Below, one piece after another: positions 10,159-20,660 of a stretch of 64,000 nt of DNA (position 1 is its first letter; every line of letters starts with the position of its first letter). The DNA comes from Gnetum montanum (Eukaryota > Streptophyta > Gnetopsida > Gnetales > Gnetaceae). The position numbers were made by a program, and so were the translations under genes. Under the pieces are notes generated by a model. It had not been told where the DNA came from, did no database searches, and saw nothing but the letters and a program-made list of their open reading frames with translations. The stretch covers positions 128,086-192,085 of the forward strand of contig MNCI01006881.1 of assembly GCA_015680685.1 (NCBI GenBank), in the 5' to 3' direction.

Positions 10159-13100
10159 TTAATTCCGTAGTTGCTTCTTAATCATTCTAAGGTTTGGCAA
10201 TGCGTATGGACGAGGAGGCTTATTACAACACTTCTCTATGCTACCATCTCCTCCTTGGAAGGGTAGTTCAACACAGGTCAAGCTTTCATTGACCACTGTG
10301 TCAACCTGTTCAACTATTGGGACAGGGGTTTGATCTTCAGGGATTTTAATCACCGAACCTTGTTCCATCTCCACATTGTTGATAGCTTGAGTAGTCATCT
10401 TATCACTGTGGATTATCACTTCCCCTTATGCATAGGGCAAGTGTACTTCTTGGTGAATGGATGATGAGATAGCCCTTAATTCAACCAACCAAGACCTCCC
10501 TAAGATTAGGTTGAAGTTGGGCATCTCCTCGACAGCGATGAACACTGCGTTTGTGGGGAATTGATCCCCTTCTACAAAGTTGATGTGCATCATTCCCTTA
10601 ACTTGCACTCATGCCCTGTTAAATGACTTCAAACATGACATTGTCGTGGGATTGATCTAGTCAAGAAAACCCAATTTTTCCACTATGGGGAATGGAATGA
10701 CATTAGCAGTGGCCCTGTCATCTATGTGTACTCACCGGATTCTGTACTGGCCGACCTAGATAGTGATGAACATGGGCGTTGTTGTCACCTGACCATTTTC
10801 TAGGTCATCCTTAATGGACTCACCATGAAATTTCATTTGGAAAGGTTGTGGTTGTTCAGTAGCGGGGGGAAGAATAATCAAATGGATTGCTTCTTCATGT
10901 GCTGGCAAGCTCTCTTCCACGGGTATGGACGCTAACATGCGAACCATGGCTTCATGATGATTTTGTGATGTTATCAGCAAATCATAGAGGCTGAACTTTC
11001 ATAAAAGCGTCAAGGAGATCATGCCCATGATCTAGTTTTTTGTTGCTCCTCTCTTCTTTCATTCATCCCAGGAGACGAATCTCTCAAGGAGGAACGATTT
11101 CTGGTTGAGAATTGCATTTTCTTGGGCAGGGAGAAGATGGTCGTGTTTGCATAACGTCATATTTTTAAGAGGAAAGTGGGGACAAGGGCATCAAGGCGAG
11201 GGGTGTAAGGTTAGGAAACCCCAGCATAAGGTGGTCCTTGGCTGTGTTATCTATCATACACCCTTCTCCTTTCCTAGTAGGTTGTGATTGGGGTGTTGAC
11301 TTAGAGATTTTCCCCTACATAGCAGGAGCAGCTGATGGTTTTGGTACCCTAATGACAAAAGGTGTCCTAGGTGTGGGCATGGGCTAGGCCATGGCTTTAA
11401 CGATAGTTAGCTATGGAACAAAAGTCTGAGATGGGATTCAGAGGAAAAAAGGTTATCGCTGAGCCGCACCTGTCAATGTTGATGGGCTTTTCATCTAAGG
11501 TGGGTGAGGAGGCACATGCAACATAAAGGGTTTCTTTGGCTGTGCTTGGCCATCACCTTCCGTACCCACTACATTGATAGTGTACCCTACATTATTTTCA
11601 TTTAATGGGTATTGGTACACATGCATAAACTAGTTTTTTGGATGAATGGGACTACTGATATTTAGGATTAGTCTACCTTGGTCATGTGTTGAATGTCATC
11701 TTTCAATGCCCAGCAATAATTCGTGTCATGACAACACAATTGGTGGTAGTTGCAACAACGACCTGAAGTTCTTGGGGATTGGTGGTTCATTAGGCAGGGC
11801 CAAGGAGGGGTTCTTGAGTAGCTTACAATGCCATCTATGGCATTTCAGACCCTCCTTGGATACCTTCTTGTGTTGAATGTGGCTAGTTCCCAGCAGTTGC
11901 TTCAAAAGTTTTGAAGGCTTTACAGATAGAGCCGTTTATTTTGAGTGATCTTTATGCTGAAAATTAGGCTTCGACTATGGGGACGCCTCAAGGGCGGGTG
12001 CTATTTCCTGATTGGTGTTGTTTGAGCTAGTTGTGGCCTTAGTAGGTGCCCTTTATACTTTCTTTTTTTTACTTTTATTTTTGGCCCCTTCAACCACAGC
12101 TGCTACTATTTTTGTTGTAGCTTTGCCCTTGTCTTTGCTCTTGTTGCGGAAATTTTTATAGACCACATATGATGGGTCTTTGCTAGCCTCTGCTGCGTCT
12201 TGAATGCTCTTAGTCTGAGCAAAGGCTTGGCTGAGGGAGTGGGGAGCAAGGTAACATAGTTTAGACTTAATAAAGTCATTAACTGCCCCCTTAAAGATTG
12301 CTAATAGATGGGCCTCCACGATGGGTTCATGGATTTCATTCAAGATGGTGCTCCACCACTGTATAAAATTTTGGACTGGCTTGGGTGGATCTTGCTTAAC
12401 TCCCATTAACTAGTCCAGCATAACTTCTAGTTTCAAGTTGTATTTGAAACGAGTTACGAACTGAGTCAGTAGCTCTTCCAAGGTTGAGATGGAAGACCGT
12501 GGAAGTGCAGGATACCAATCTAAAGCTTTACCCATTAGGGACATAGCAAATACATAGATGATGGTATGTGGCCATTATTATAGCAATAATGACTCTAACC
12601 TAAGGATAACTAGATGAGCGTTAGGATTGCATTCCCCATTATATTTTGTAAAATAAGGAAGTGGCATCCCAGGAGTTAATGACAAGGTGGGTATTGTCAG
12701 AATGATAGGATCGTCATGATAGAATTCCATGACCTTACTGTGTTAGAACTGGTAGCCTTGAGGTGTTTAACCTCCTTGGTAAGGGTTTGAATAAGCTGGA
12801 AGGCTTGATCCAGACCCAAGGATGAAGAGGTTGATTGTGGAATAGAAAGAGGAGCCATGCTGGGTGGTGGGATAGGGGCAACAGCATGGCCTATGAATGA
12901 TGCAATCAGAACCATCCCTGCAGGCGGTACCGCCTATGTCATCCACCACCCAGTAGGTGGTGTAGGTGAGGTGATTATGGTCAATTGTGCTATAGGATAC
13001 GTTGTTTGCATAGATGAGGGTATAGACAATGACCCTATAGTCATATTTACTACTTGCAAGACTTGGTGTTGATGGTGAGTGACATGGGACATCTGCATAG

Positions 13101-13884
13101 ATTGTGCTACCAAGGGTGTTGTACTTGAAACCCACCACATGGTAGTGGCAGGTCCTGTCATTGATTGTGATGGTGCAAGAGCGAAAGCCGGGATGAATGC
13201 CTGAGCTGTATGTAATTGCAAAGTAGGTACTACGTGCACATACAATGATGTAGACACTAGTATGTAATGAGATGGGCTAGTTGATTGTGACTGCAGAGGA
13301 ATGTTCTATGAAGGAATGACACCCAAAAGGGTAGCCAGAGAGAAGAAATGCTGATGGGACACATGTGCCACATGGTCGACAATAGACAATGATAAAGGCA
13401 TAGTGACCATAAACAGTGGATTTACACAAGACGCTATGGAGGGAGGAGCCATGACAAAGCTAGCATGATTGCCTCCCTCGGATTAGGAATCTAGGTCCTC
13501 TTTCCCATCGTGGGATGCTTCATCATGGAACAACTCATCTCGTTGTTCCAGTGATGTCCTAGCCATTAACAGTTGATCTAGCATCCATTTTTGCTAGTCC
13601 GTTAGGGGTATGTAAGCATTAGATGAAGGAACGAATTCCTTCCCGTTACAGTAGATGAACTCGTATTCTTGTGGGTACATGGGTAGGTTCCCTACAAGCT
13701 TGGCACAGAGGAAGTTGTAGTGTTTTGTACATTGAGCGTGTCCCTTAGGCTCTTTATTTTGAATCCTAAGAGATCGGCGTGGCCACACCGGACTAGCCGG
13801 TGACTCAACAACAGCAGGCATAACCTGCACCATCCAAGGGTTTTCAAGGTTAGCGGTGGTAATGGCTATGGTCGATACAACCAT
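10159..13884 (-). pseudogene. gag: El-2 gag-protease
   Basis: The minus strand begins at ATG 13884 and soon shows PRRSLRIQ...HYNFLCAKL, the N-terminal signature shared with El-3 and El-6. A Pro/Thr-rich linker follows, then the capsid core (12406-12053: FIQWWSTILNEIHEPI, LLAIFKGAVNDFIKSKLCYL). A TPFVIRVPKP unit lies near 11370-11330, and the retropepsin-like protease at 10980-10430 (MKFHGESI, TTPMFITI, VHIDD, LILGRSWLVELRAISSSIHQE). The frame closes at 10159 after an acidic tail. Many stops, mostly TAG, and frameshifts break it. Gag would build the virus-like particle and protease would cleave it. The stretch 10981-12050 is the decayed gag-protease linker. A gag-PR fusion in one frame is the ancestral state suggested by El-3. 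Confidence 0.85.
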
Positions 13885-14114
13885 TCTCTATGTAGCTAGA
13901 AAACAATGATAATAGGACTAAAGATCACAAAGGCAAAGGCAAGTTAAAGGAAAATGTGGGCTTTCTATCTTGCTGGATTCCAGAGGAATTATCAGAGCAA
14001 CTGATTTGTACCGCATGATCATGTAAACAACCACAGAGGTATCACATTTACATTAGTTAATAATGGGTACAAATAGCTTATAGGACTACCCATGAAATGC
14101 AAATCAGAGGTTTA

Positions 14115-14133
14115 GGCCCTCCTTCTAGCACCA
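14115..14133 (-). other. El-2 primer-binding site
   Basis: The minus strand reads TGGTGCTAGAAGGAGGGCC, six bases inside the LTR end. The same 19-mer with one base changed (C for T) follows the El-3 5' LTR. 13885-14114 is the short leader before gag. Confidence 0.8.
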
Positions 14134-14139
14134 AAAAAC

Positions 14140-14447
14140 TGTAATGATAGAAAATGTTGGTTACTGGAAACACCGAGGGGATTTCTATGTACATAGTTTT
14201 AACCTCAAATCCACATAAGGGTTGTGCTAGATAAAACAAATCCTAGGTGCCCTAAATGGTCTTTTCGATCAGATAGGAACTTACTTAATTAGTAACCTTG
14301 TTAACGATCATGTAACAAGGCAACGATTTGATGTGAAAATATATTATTGATTGATGAGAAAATGAGATCTGCTCCAAGATCAGATCTTGAAGGCAATGAA
14401 GGTGATGTAAATTATGCAAAATGGTTGTAAAATTCAATGTAAACAAG
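14140..14447 (-). repeat. El-2 5' LTR, 3' portion (before El-3 insertion)
   Basis: These 308 bases join to 29047-29975 once El-3 and one copy of ACAAG are removed, giving an LTR of about 1237 bp. The end resembles the El-8 and El-5 LTR ends (TGTAAYGAYAGAAAAY and the shared CATAGTTTTAACC-like words, on plus). Confidence 0.8.
14443..14447. repeat. Target-site duplication of El-3, left copy (ACAAG)
   Basis: ACAAG directly precedes the TGAAACACC start of El-3 and is repeated at 29042-29046 after its CA end. Confidence 0.9.
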
Positions 14448-14587
14448 TGAAACACCACAAAATTTTGAGCTTAATGCTTCCCCAGCAAGAAGCAGGTCCT
14501 TGGGACCCACAAACGGCAACAGCTACATTTGGCGTTGAACATTGCAACTTTCGGAGTCAAAAGGCTTACTTTTGGCTAAGTGCAGTA

Positions 14588-14985
14588 CCAGCGTATACGC
14601 CCAGCATCAACAGCGTATACACCCAGCATCAACAGCGTATATGCCTGACATCCCGAGTGTATATGCCTGGCATATACGCCCAGCAGACATCTAACTTACA
14701 CGCCCAATGAACATGCCTCGCCTGTACGCTCGGCACCGCAGATGCACATGCTCGACGATGAAGTCTCAATGATAGAATGGAGACAGCACCGAAGAGTAAG
14801 AATTGAAGCAAGTCGGCAGCCGTCAGCATATACGCCCGACGTATACGCCCAACCATTGTCGGTGTGTATGCCCAGCGTCCATGGCATCTCCACCCGAGTT
14901 CACACGCCCAGCATGTCCAGCGTATACGCCCAGCGTGTACGCCAGCCTGATGTAGCATATACGCCCCGCGTATACACCCAGCAGA
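14588..14985 (+). repeat. GCGTATACGC palindrome cluster in El-3 U3
   Basis: The 10-bp palindrome GCGTATACGC, often followed by CCAGC, recurs along with one- or two-base variants (CATATACGCC, GTGTATGCCC). All lie upstream of the TATA box, as enhancer sites would. Confidence 0.8.
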
Positions 14986-15069
14986 TGTAATATTTTGTAT
15001 ATTTGTAAATTGTATGCACCCGGTCAACGCGCCACATGTCTTCTAACCCGAGTCTAGCGTAACAACCGG

Positions 15070-15077
15070 TATAAAAA
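15070..15077 (+). promoter_or_regulatory. TATA box of El-3 5' LTR
   Basis: TATAAAAA in the context CAACCGGTATAAAAAC is kept in the 3' LTR (28468-28475) and in the matching place in El-1 and El-6 (43752-43759, 51949-51956). Confidence 0.75.
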
Positions 15078-15639
15078 CTCCACTTTTCCAATTCACCCAG
15101 GAGGTTGGCAAAAATCCTAGAGCATACCAGAGACATTTACGCTGAGCACTAGAGCTGAAACCCTCTTACACTGGAAAACCTATATGCTGTGCACAGTCTC
15201 TATGTCATGCCTACAGCGTATACCAGCCCAGCCGTCCCTGCATTCACAAGGGCTTTTCATCCGCCTTGTGTTCATCACAACTGCATTAGACCGGTGCACT
15301 GTACTTCGACTCTGTAATACCATTGTTTACAGTTTACAGTTTACGCTAATTTCTTGCATGGTTTCTGTTTATGCTCATTTACGTTTATGCCTTGGTCATA
15401 TCTGCTACGCCGTTTACACTCTTGTTTACGCCTGTTTACGCATAACCTAGCGTATAGCACTTCGGCATACGTGCGGGTAAATCCTTGTCTGATCCGCATG
15501 CGGACCACCCAAGGTACTATACCTTCGTGCATTCCAGCTTGCCCTCAGGTGAAGGCAGGGTCTTCTGTGCACATCCTGTGATCCCATGATCTCTATTTCC
15601 TTCCAGCCGGTGACCGACGATTTCAAGCGGTACAGAAAT

Positions 15640-15656
15640 TGGCGCTAGAAGGAGGG
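15640..15656 (+). other. El-3 primer-binding site
   Basis: TGGCGCTAGAAGGAGGG starts five bases after the LTR. Matching sites follow the 5' LTRs of El-1, El-2, El-5 and El-6. I do not name the tRNA; a match to tRNA 3' ends would be needed. Confidence 0.8.
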
Positions 15657-16304
15657 CCTCCCAAAAAACTTACTTGCAAACTTATTAGCATCTACGTTGT
15701 TGGGCGTATACGCCACCAACCATGCCCTTTTCTGCTGGAACCCCAGCCTCGTCTGAAAACCTTGCCTGCACGCTTACCAGCGTCTATGCTCGTCAGAGTT
15801 TTCATTGCTCTATGTCAAACTCTGCAAGTCTTTCAGCGTATACGCTGCCAACTTCACGTGGACTGTCCACAGAAACCCCAGCGTCTACGCAACCTAGCCT
15901 GAACGCATCCTGCGAACGGTCTAGCATCTACGCTGTTCAGTATTTATGCTGTCCTTTGTCATACGCTGAGCATCATTTATGTTGTATTCTGTTTACGCTT
16001 TGTCTAGTTTTACGCTGAGCCTTTTTTATGCCGTCTTGTTTTATGCCGTACTTTGTTTACGCCCTAGTCTGTTTTACGCTCTATCCTATTCACGTTGTAC
16101 TCTATTTACGTTGTACTTTGTTTACGCCAAAGCTGTATACGCTACCTAGCGTATACGCTCCACCCCTTACGCTGTATACGCTATCTACGCTGATGCCATA
16201 TGCTGAACGTTGAAGCGTATACGCTGCACTCTGTCCCTTAGTTTACGTTGTACCAAGTACACTAATTTCACTCCTCTACCCCGTGTCACCCTTAACAATT
16301 CATC
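15657..16304 (+). other. El-3 5' leader with GCGTATACGC and TTACGC words
   Basis: The leader is non-coding and carries exact GCGTATACGC copies near 15702, 15836, 16155 and 16214, plus many GTTTACGC/GTCTACGC words. Open frames here are short and unlike known proteins. Confidence 0.65.
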
Positions 16305-19300
16305 ATGAACCCCGTGAACACCACTGCTGCAACAGCTCAAATAACCGACGTCATGGACACCATGGTTGTCCAACAGCCTGCCATGCAACACCTGGGAATA
16401 CAACCCACCGTGGGACCTCGCCGGTCCCTAAGGTTACAAGGGAGTGACCCGACCTCCGACATCATAACTCAGGATTAGTATAACTTTATATGCATCAAGA
16501 TACAAGCTGGCCTGGTTGTAGACCGAGCCGAACTGGAGGTAAAGAGGTAGTTCGAATTCTTTTACAGAGGGGGACATGAGTTCATCCCCTCACCATATGA
16601 TGTCATCCCTGTTCCGGAGTAGTATTCAGAGCTTGTCACATGGCTCCTCCTACAAAGGAGATACTCCTTGGATCAGCCCGCACTAGAGTCCCAACTAGAG
16701 GAATAGGACGAATTTTCCGCTCAATCTGAACAAGAGGATTCTTACCACACTCTGAGCCCACAAGCACAGGTTAACCCCATTTTTCATCCTAGTATAGGGG
16801 AGATCCTACCCATCCAACCCCTCAGATTAACTCACACACAAATGCCTCCATCGCACACATCCTCATTTCCTCATGTGCCACCTCCAACTGATCCGCAATT
16901 CAGCATGCTCCCTCTTGCCATCATCCCCGATGCAGCAGCCGACCCATCGTCACAAGCACCGCCTCCTCGTGATAACGTGGAAGCAACACCCCCACCTCGA
17001 GTGATAGGGATGCCACATGTAATACCGACATCCACATCTGCTCACTACATCCCGCACATTCAAACGCATACAGCCCCTTCTACTGTCGTAACTCAACAGG
17101 GGGTCCCTACACAAAACGTAGCTACACAACGGGTAACAATGGGCGTTCAACCACAGCAACATCAACCTCCTCACTATAATATCCCACCTCATATGGTGCA
17201 ACCAGCCAACATTCCACCAGTACAGCCACCGCCATAGCAACCACAGCCTCCCCCCTATCACGTGCCACAAGTGCAACCTCCGGTCGCACAACTTTTTGCT
17301 TTCCAACCCACCGTCCAACAGTCTAACCCATATAATATAGCACAACCTCCAGTTGCCATGTTACCAAGTGCCCAAGATTGGGCGGATGCCAAGAAACTAA
17401 TGCAAGAATTAGCTAACGAGGTAAAATGCCTCAAAATAGCTACCGATGGGGAACTGAAGGTAGTGGATTTCTACCAAGATGACCCCATCAGCTCATTAGT
17501 CCCACCATTAACCTTGCCCAAAGGTGTTCCCTTACCAACACTAACCAAATACAATGGGGAGACAGATCCCAATGCACACTTGATAACATTTAGGCTAGAA
17601 TGCGCTGCTCCAGGCATGGCCCCACTCCATTCTCCGAGTGTTCCCCATGTCCATCGCAGGGAGGGCACTTGATTGGTATTGGGCCCTGCCAAGGAATTCC
17701 ATCTTCTCCTTGGAAGACCTATTACACCAGTTCATGACTCGATTCAAGTACAACTTGAAACCCGAGGCCACCCTGGACAGCCTCATACAGGTTAAGCAAG
17801 CACCGCTTGAACCTGTATAGGAATTTATTCAGAGGTGGAGCACCGCTCTCAACGAACTGCATGAGCCAATCTCCCAGACCTACCTGCTTACTATTCTAAA
17901 AGGAGTTGTTAACGATTTCTTTAAATCCAAGTTGTATTACCTTAATGTGCATGATCTTAACCCAGCATTTGTACAAATTAAAAACATAGAAGAAGCGGCC
18001 CAAAACAGCCATGACCCTGCATACCTAGCCTTTAAGAATCAACACACCACAAAAGATAAAGAGAAGGCTAAGGCAACTATAGCGGCGATAGCAGGGGCAC
18101 AACAACAAAACAAACCACCCGCAGCCCCTACTAACTACAATAAACCAACTCCCACAGCCATGCCAGAATCATCATCATCGCAAAACCCAACGAACCGTAC
18201 GCGAAACTTCGAGAGGAAAGAACCCTCGCAATACACGCCTCTGCCAATGAAGCCTTTCTAGCTCTTTGATCAACTCCTGAAGGCTGGGCTGATGAAGCAT
18301 AAATAGTTGTCCCCTGTGGCCATCCAGAGACATGACCGGTTTTGCCAACTCGTTCAGAACCCAAGTTTAGCAACGCTGGATGAGCCTCCCATACCCAAAG
18401 GCTTCAGAATGGATCACTTTTGCGACTACCATCAATGAAATGGACATGGTATAGACTACTGTTTCACCTTGAATAGGATATTCAACAGATGATCGATGAA
18501 GGCCAAATCACTTTTGATGAGGCCAACCCAGTCCAACCGCAGAATCAAGCCATGGGGGTATACAAAGACCCGCTGAACACCAAAGAGGCACCATACATCA
18601 TTAATACAATCCACCTTGATGATGATTCTGAAGTGCCTAACATTAACACTGTCTATCCCCAGTATAAATAGGAAACACCTAATAGGCCATTCGTAGTTCA
18701 GATTCCCCCCGCTGTGCCCACGTCCATGCCTAACACCATGACACGGAACAAACCGTATGTAGTGCGTGTCCCTCCTGTCGTCCCCTCGAATGCATCAACC
18801 CCTCATACTCGGCCTACCCCTTTTGTAGTCCGGGTATCACCCGTGGTCGCAACAACGAAGGTCTAGCCTCAACCATAACCAACTCCGTATGTCGTTAGGA
18901 TACCCAAAACTCCTAATGATTACCAAACCTCCATCTCACGAGCGCTAGGCCAGCCCAGCCCCTACATCATTAGGGTCCCTGGCCAACCTTCTAACCAGTC
19001 ACATCCAACGGCACAACCGCAACCCCGCCCAGCTCCGTATGTGGTGCAAATCCTAGAGTGGCCCAAGGCTCCAAGACCAGGCCTACCTCCATGCCACACA
19101 CGAGAACGCCTAGCAGATAGGCTTACACGTGAACGTATGGAGAAAGAACACCAACGGTTAGCTCTGGGGCCACCTAAACCCATTCCACTTAATTCTGTGC
19201 CTATGTTGTCACCTAACAACCAATTGGATGCAGGTAATTAAGGCGAATCATCTGAAAAATATGAACCGCTTAAAACGACAGCCTCGAACAAAAATGACAA

Positions 19301-20399
19301 ACCAACAAAACATGAGATAAAACTGTTGGGCCCAATGGACCCAGTTATCATTGATAAAAACACTCCAAACAGTAAAGATTTGGCAACAGCCTTGACACAA
19401 GTAACCCAAGCATTGAAGCAAAAGAATACTTCGTTGAGCTTGTATGACTTGGTGTTAACATTTCAAACACATCGAGAAGCTCTAGTACGCATCTTAACAT
19501 TGATCCCGGTAAGTGAGGACTTGCCCCCAAATGAGCCCACCATCCATGCAGTAATGTACTTGTCTCACGGGACCACTCCTAAACCCTTGAGCTTCCATGA
19601 TGACAACATTAAGGTGGACAAGAAAATAGGAGAAATAACAACAACCCCTATGTTCATAACGATACGTATCAACCAATTCAAGATACATAGGATCCATGTA
19701 GACGATGGAGCTACAACAAATGTCGTACCATATTGCATCGTCAAATAATTGGGGCTTACTGAATTAATTAAACCAACCACGACTACATGTTTAAAGTCGT
19801 TCAGTGGGTCACGCGTAATGGTAAAAGGCACAATAACCTTAGACTTCATAGCGGGGGACCAGTTCCCTACATCTGCTGAATTCCTAGTAGTCGATGAGAT
19901 GCCAGGCTTCAACCTGATATTAGGAAGACCCTAGTTGGCCCAAATAAGAGCTGTCTCTTCCCCTGTACATCAGGAGATCCATCTGCCTTATGAAGGTGGT
20001 GAAATCGTCATACACGGGGAAGCCACTATGCCTATTATCTCATCACATGTGAACATGGACCAAGGATTAGAAGTCGAGCTTGAATAGCCTAAAAGAAACG
20101 ATAAAAATGCTCACCCACTGGCAAGCAATAAACCTTCGAACATAGAACAAAAGCCTCCTAAAATAGAAACACCCACGTCTGACATTGTACACGCAACCTC
20201 TCAAATGGAAAATAACACAGAACCCTCACCAACCATTAAAGCATCTGAAGACATTGACACGGAATCCATTCCATCAGATGTCCCTTGGGCTGAATTACCA
20301 TTTAACGTAATCAGTGAAGGGGACACTGAATACAGAATCATCCTGGTTGACATATCTCCTAACCTTAAAAAGAAAAAAATCAAAAAATTATTACAATAA
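16305..20399 (+). pseudogene. gag: El-3 gag-protease polyprotein
   Basis: ATG at 16305 opens a frame that can be followed through about 1360 codons. The N-terminus has GPRRSLRLQG and YNFICIKIQAGLVVD. A Pro/Gln-rich linker (16840-17240) follows, then the capsid core (17380-18010: LTKYNGETDPNAHLITFRLEC, MFPMSIAGRALDWYWALP, LLHQFMTRFKYNL, FIQRWSTALNELHEPI). A zinc-knuckle-like segment with HFCDYH...GHGIDYC lies at about 18414-18465, then PYVVRVPP repeats (18684-19075), protease (19600-20010: RIHVDDGATTNVVP, FNLILGRP, HQEIHLPYEGG) and an acidic tail ending in a TAA at 20397. About 16 stops, roughly 12 of them TAG, and frameshifts near 17600 and 18480 kill it. Protease uses Asp-Asp-Gly where Asp-Thr/Ser-Gly is usual. 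Confidence 0.9.
18684..19075 (+). repeat. PYVVRVPP peptide repeats in El-3 gag-protease linker
   Basis: The peptide P-[FY]-[VI]-[VI]-x-[VI]-P/S-P recurs six times: PFVVQIPP, PYVVRVPP, PFVVRVSP, PYVVRIPK, PYIIRVPG, PYVVQILE. Spacing is about 17-23 residues. The same motif occurs in El-6 (47025-47400), El-2 and El-4. Confidence 0.8.
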
Positions 20400-20660
20400 T
20401 ATCAACACTTTAGTCCGAAATGACATTAAACTATAACATGTCCGAAATGACGTTAAACTACCATCCATCCGAAATGACACTAAACTATGATAAATAAAAA
20501 AAAAATTATTATTATTACTAAACTACCCTCCATGTCTGAAACAACGTTAAAGTATCACATCTGCAAAGACATAAAACTAGCCATGATCAGCAATGATCAG
20601 CCAACAGAAAAAAAATCTGCCCGTGTCATTTAGAATGTTCTTCGTTTACGACTGGTGGCC
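20400..20660 (+). repeat. TTAAACTA spacer array after El-3 protease
   Basis: The unit TCCGAAATGACRTTAAACTA repeats about every 36-40 bases, at least three good copies then decayed ones; the last is GGCCTTAAACTAG at 20660-20672. From there to 20958 no gene is seen. The AT-rich stretch would be the 3' UTR/end of the antisense gene on the minus strand. Confidence 0.75.

Larger units (their letters stand above)
14448..15634 (+). repeat. El-3 5' LTR (1187 bp)
   Basis: The LTR begins TGAAACACCACAAAATTTTG and ends AAGCGGTACA. Near its start is GGTCCTTGGGACCCAC. U3 (about 14588-14985) holds GCGTATACGCCCAGC units in direct order, and a TATA box lies at 15070-15077. Downstream are TTTACGC-rich words (15340-15450) and CCTTCCAGCC near the end. 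Confidence 0.93.

Noticed and set aside
12767-13257. Overlapping open frames on both strands in El-2
   Set aside because: They lie in the Pro/Thr-rich gag linker, and none of them other than the gag frame itself shows family similarity.
14494-14510. GTGGGTCCC in LTRs as a TCP transcription-factor site
   Set aside because: The word fits a known plant motif and recurs in LTR starts, but a single short match is not enough to call a regulatory site.
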